Source: Nocardioides sp. YR527 (GTDB lineage: Bacteria > Actinomycetota > Actinomycetes > Propionibacteriales > Nocardioidaceae). From it: DNA of 64,000 bases. Each line of letters begins with the position of its first letter. Within the stretch, counting starts at the first letter, position 1. Below are positions 62,800 to 64,000 of this stretch, one piece after another. The notes beneath the pieces were generated by a model, which saw only the letters and a program-made list of their open reading frames with translations, was not told where the DNA came from and made no database searches. Where the stretch lies: assembly GCF_900101045.1 (NCBI RefSeq), contig NZ_FNFN01000003.1, positions 682,001-746,000 on the forward strand, given 5' to 3'. A program made the translations under genes and the position numbers.

Positions 62800-63351
62800 C
62801 TACGACGGCGTGCCGAACGTCCCGAGCAGGTTGAGAATCACGGCGAGGCCGATGACCGTCGCGATCACCGAGAGCGTCACGACCAGGCCGACCGCGACGG
62901 AGAAGCCCGCCCCTTCGTGCCGGGCGCCGCGCTGCTGCAGCGCGTAGAGCCGGGCGACGCTGGTGATCAGCGTGCGGCCCTCCTCGGCGTCGAAGCGGAA
63001 CTGGTCCAGGTCGGGGACGGCCTCGGGGTCGTGCACGGTCCACACGCCTTGGTCGGTCTGCTCGTCATCGGCCTCGATGCGGCGTACGCCGGTCCTCTGC
63101 GTGTGGGGCACGTCGCCGAACCAGACGAGGCTGCGGGTGTCCTCGATGATCGCGTACGAGCTCCGGGTCGGCATCGAGACGTGGTAGGTGAAGACCCAGT
63201 GCAGCTTGGCGGCCAGCAGCGTGGAGTGCCAGCGTTCGTCGGCCAGGTCGAGCTCCACGTCGAAACCGCGCGCCGTCTCGGTCGCCTTGTAGGGCGTTCC
63301 GTCGCACACGCGCGCGACATGGTCGAAGAAGGGCCTCGCATGAGGGGACAC
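62800..63351 (-). CDS. Tail-anchored membrane protein of unknown function
   Basis: A 183-residue protein with a soluble, Asp/Glu-rich N-terminal part and one or two C-terminal transmembrane segments (FSVAVGLVVTLSVIATVIGL). No domain recognised. GTG start. Confidence 0.62.
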   Translation of the reverse strand: MSPHARPFFDHVARVCDGTPYKATETARGFDVELDLADERWHSTLLAAKLHWVFTYHVSMPTRSSYAIIEDTRSLVWFGDVPHTQRTGVRRIEADDEQTDQGVWTVHDPEAVPDLDQFRFDAEEGRTLITSVARLYALQQRGARHEGAGFSVAVGLVVTLSVIATVIGLAVILNLLGTFGTPS

Positions 63352-63388
63352 GAATCAACAGGTTATCTGTTCCGGGAGCTCCGTGGGC

Positions 63389-63718
63389 TCACTCCGTGGC
63401 GTTGGGCGGCACGTCGATCTGGAAGTGGACCCGGCCACCGTCGACGTCGTCGACGGTGATGATCGCGTCGTACTTCTCACCCTCGGAGGTGAGGACGCAG
63501 GTCATCTCGGTGCCGACCTTGCCCTCGAGGTCGCCGGGGCAGTCCAGGTCCTGGGGGGTGACGCCGATGGCGTTGGTGAGCTGCTCGGTCGCGATTCGCT
63601 CGACGGTCTTCTCCTGCACGTAGTCCTCGCTCGAGCCGCCGCACGCCGTCAGGGCGAGCGACAGCACGAGCAGAGCCGCGCCGGTCAGGGCGCCCGAGAA
63701 GGCGCGGGTACGTGTCAT
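63389..63718 (-). CDS. DUF4333-type lipoprotein
   Basis: A 109-residue lipoprotein with signal peptide and lipobox LTACGG. The mature part has the DUF4333 pattern with paired Cys: QDLDCPGDLEGKVGTEMTCV. It is a small cell-envelope protein of unknown function common in actinobacteria. Confidence 0.85.
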   Translation of the reverse strand: MTRTRAFSGALTGAALLVLSLALTACGGSSEDYVQEKTVERIATEQLTNAIGVTPQDLDCPGDLEGKVGTEMTCVLTSEGEKYDAIITVDDVDGGRVHFQIDVPPNATE

Positions 63719-63775
63719 GCGCTCAGCCTAGGGGTAGGCAAAGATCAGGCAGACGTACGCCGCACCCGCTCGGGC

Positions 63776-63805
63776 GCGAAGACGCGAAGACGCGAAGACG
63801 CGAAC
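63776..63805. repeat. 8-base tandem repeat GCGAAGAC
   Basis: GCGAAGAC is repeated nearly four times (63776-63805) between the DUF4333 gene and the ectD stop codon. Such short repeats vary by slippage. Confidence 0.9.
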
Positions 63806-63815
63806 GGCCGAGGGG

Positions 63816-64000
63816 TCAGCCCACCGGAGCGAAGTCGCGCGCCCCGATGAACGTGGGCCGCGGCCTCGGCGCCGAGAACGGCTCGACCGCGGTGTTCTCC
63901 ACGCTGTTGAACACCAGGAAGACGTTCGAGCGCGGGTATGGCGTGATGTTGCCGTTGGACCCGTGCATGCAGTTGCAGTCGAACATGACCGCGCTGCCGG
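63816..64000 (-). CDS. ectD: Ectoine hydroxylase EctD, C-terminal part only
   Basis: Only the last about 61 residues are inside the window; the 5' part lies beyond the right edge. GSAVMFDCNCMHGSNGNITP, YPRSNVFLVFNSVENTAVEP and RPTFIGARDFAPVG match the C-terminus of ectoine hydroxylases, including the iron-binding His in MHGSN. The enzyme converts ectoine to 5-hydroxyectoine, an osmoprotectant. The ectABC genes are expected beyond the edge. Confidence 0.85.
   Translation of the reverse strand, partial: GSAVMFDCNCMHGSNGNITPYPRSNVFLVFNSVENTAVEPFSAPRPRPTFIGARDFAPVG

Overview
The window is chromosomal DNA of a high-GC actinobacterium, most probably a Nocardioides-like member of the Nocardioidaceae. 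The evidence is the GC-rich third codon positions and frequent GTG starts, a mycothiol synthase beside a GlnR-type regulator, a mutT1 / pst / pit / ppk phosphate block, an XRE regulator paired with an HbhA-like Lys/Ala-tailed protein, DUF1416 and DUF4395 sulfur genes behind a Cys-containing leader peptide, and the tail of an ectoine hydroxylase. No phage, complete transposon or CRISPR array was seen.

Layout. 1-6.3 kb: hydrolases (amidase, Tat-exported serine hydrolase, M20 amidohydrolase, secreted 5'-nucleotidase). 6.3-10.1 kb: an MFS exporter divergent from its likely MarR repressor across a double operator, a TetR regulator, an XRE/DUF5753-like regulator and tRNA-Lys. 10.5-11.1 kb: cold-shock protein and a 48-residue acidic protein. 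12.3-21.4 kb: phosphate region (MutT1, PHO box, pstSCAB, PitA with a DUF47 partner, polyphosphate kinase). 21.4-28.3 kb: esterase, an 879-residue coiled-coil protein of unknown role, DsrE-like protein, then nitrobindin, Fur-family regulator and YgfZ. 28.3-33.7 kb: ADP-ribosylglycohydrolase, mshD, glnR, MoaD/ThiS-like and thioredoxin-like proteins, and a sulfur operon (leader peptide, DUF4395, SseA, DUF1416). 33.8-38 kb: BKACE enzyme, an orphan 485-residue helical protein, and a TetR/flavin monooxygenase pair with three operator copies. 38-42.9 kb: cysDN-cysC sulfate activation and a hipBA-like pair with a truncated HipA. 42.9-48 kb: nucleotide-sugar genes (ugd, cupin, rmlA, rmlB, fused rmlC-rmlD). 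48-52.3 kb: TauE/SafE permease, asparaginase, XRE-HbhA pair, galE. 52.3-56.3 kb: RibD-like reductase and a ugp-type ABC transporter behind a possible PHO box. 56.3-64 kb: enoyl-CoA hydratase, DinB-like and DUF2568 proteins, BtuF-like protein, fused isobutyryl-CoA mutase with a MarR regulator, two small envelope proteins, and the C-terminus of EctD.

How it fits together. Two nutrient themes dominate. Phosphate: high-affinity Pst, low-affinity Pit, polyphosphate synthesis, an extracellular nucleotidase and a likely glycerol-3-phosphate importer, with GTTCA-type 11-base direct repeats before pstS and before ugpA. Sulfur: sulfate activation, rhodanese, mycothiol synthesis and thioredoxin- or sulfur-carrier-like proteins, with a leader peptide whose Cys codons suggest cysteine-responsive attenuation.

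The least explained structure is non-coding. There are three copies of a roughly 90-base triple-palindrome element, two copies of a second long hairpin, an inverted pair of a TGGTCGAG/GTGTCGAGACC repeat whose relatives also lie inside coding sequence, and a single 57-base almost perfect palindrome. The best protein candidates for new biology are the coiled-coil protein, the orphan 485-residue protein and the truncated HipA.
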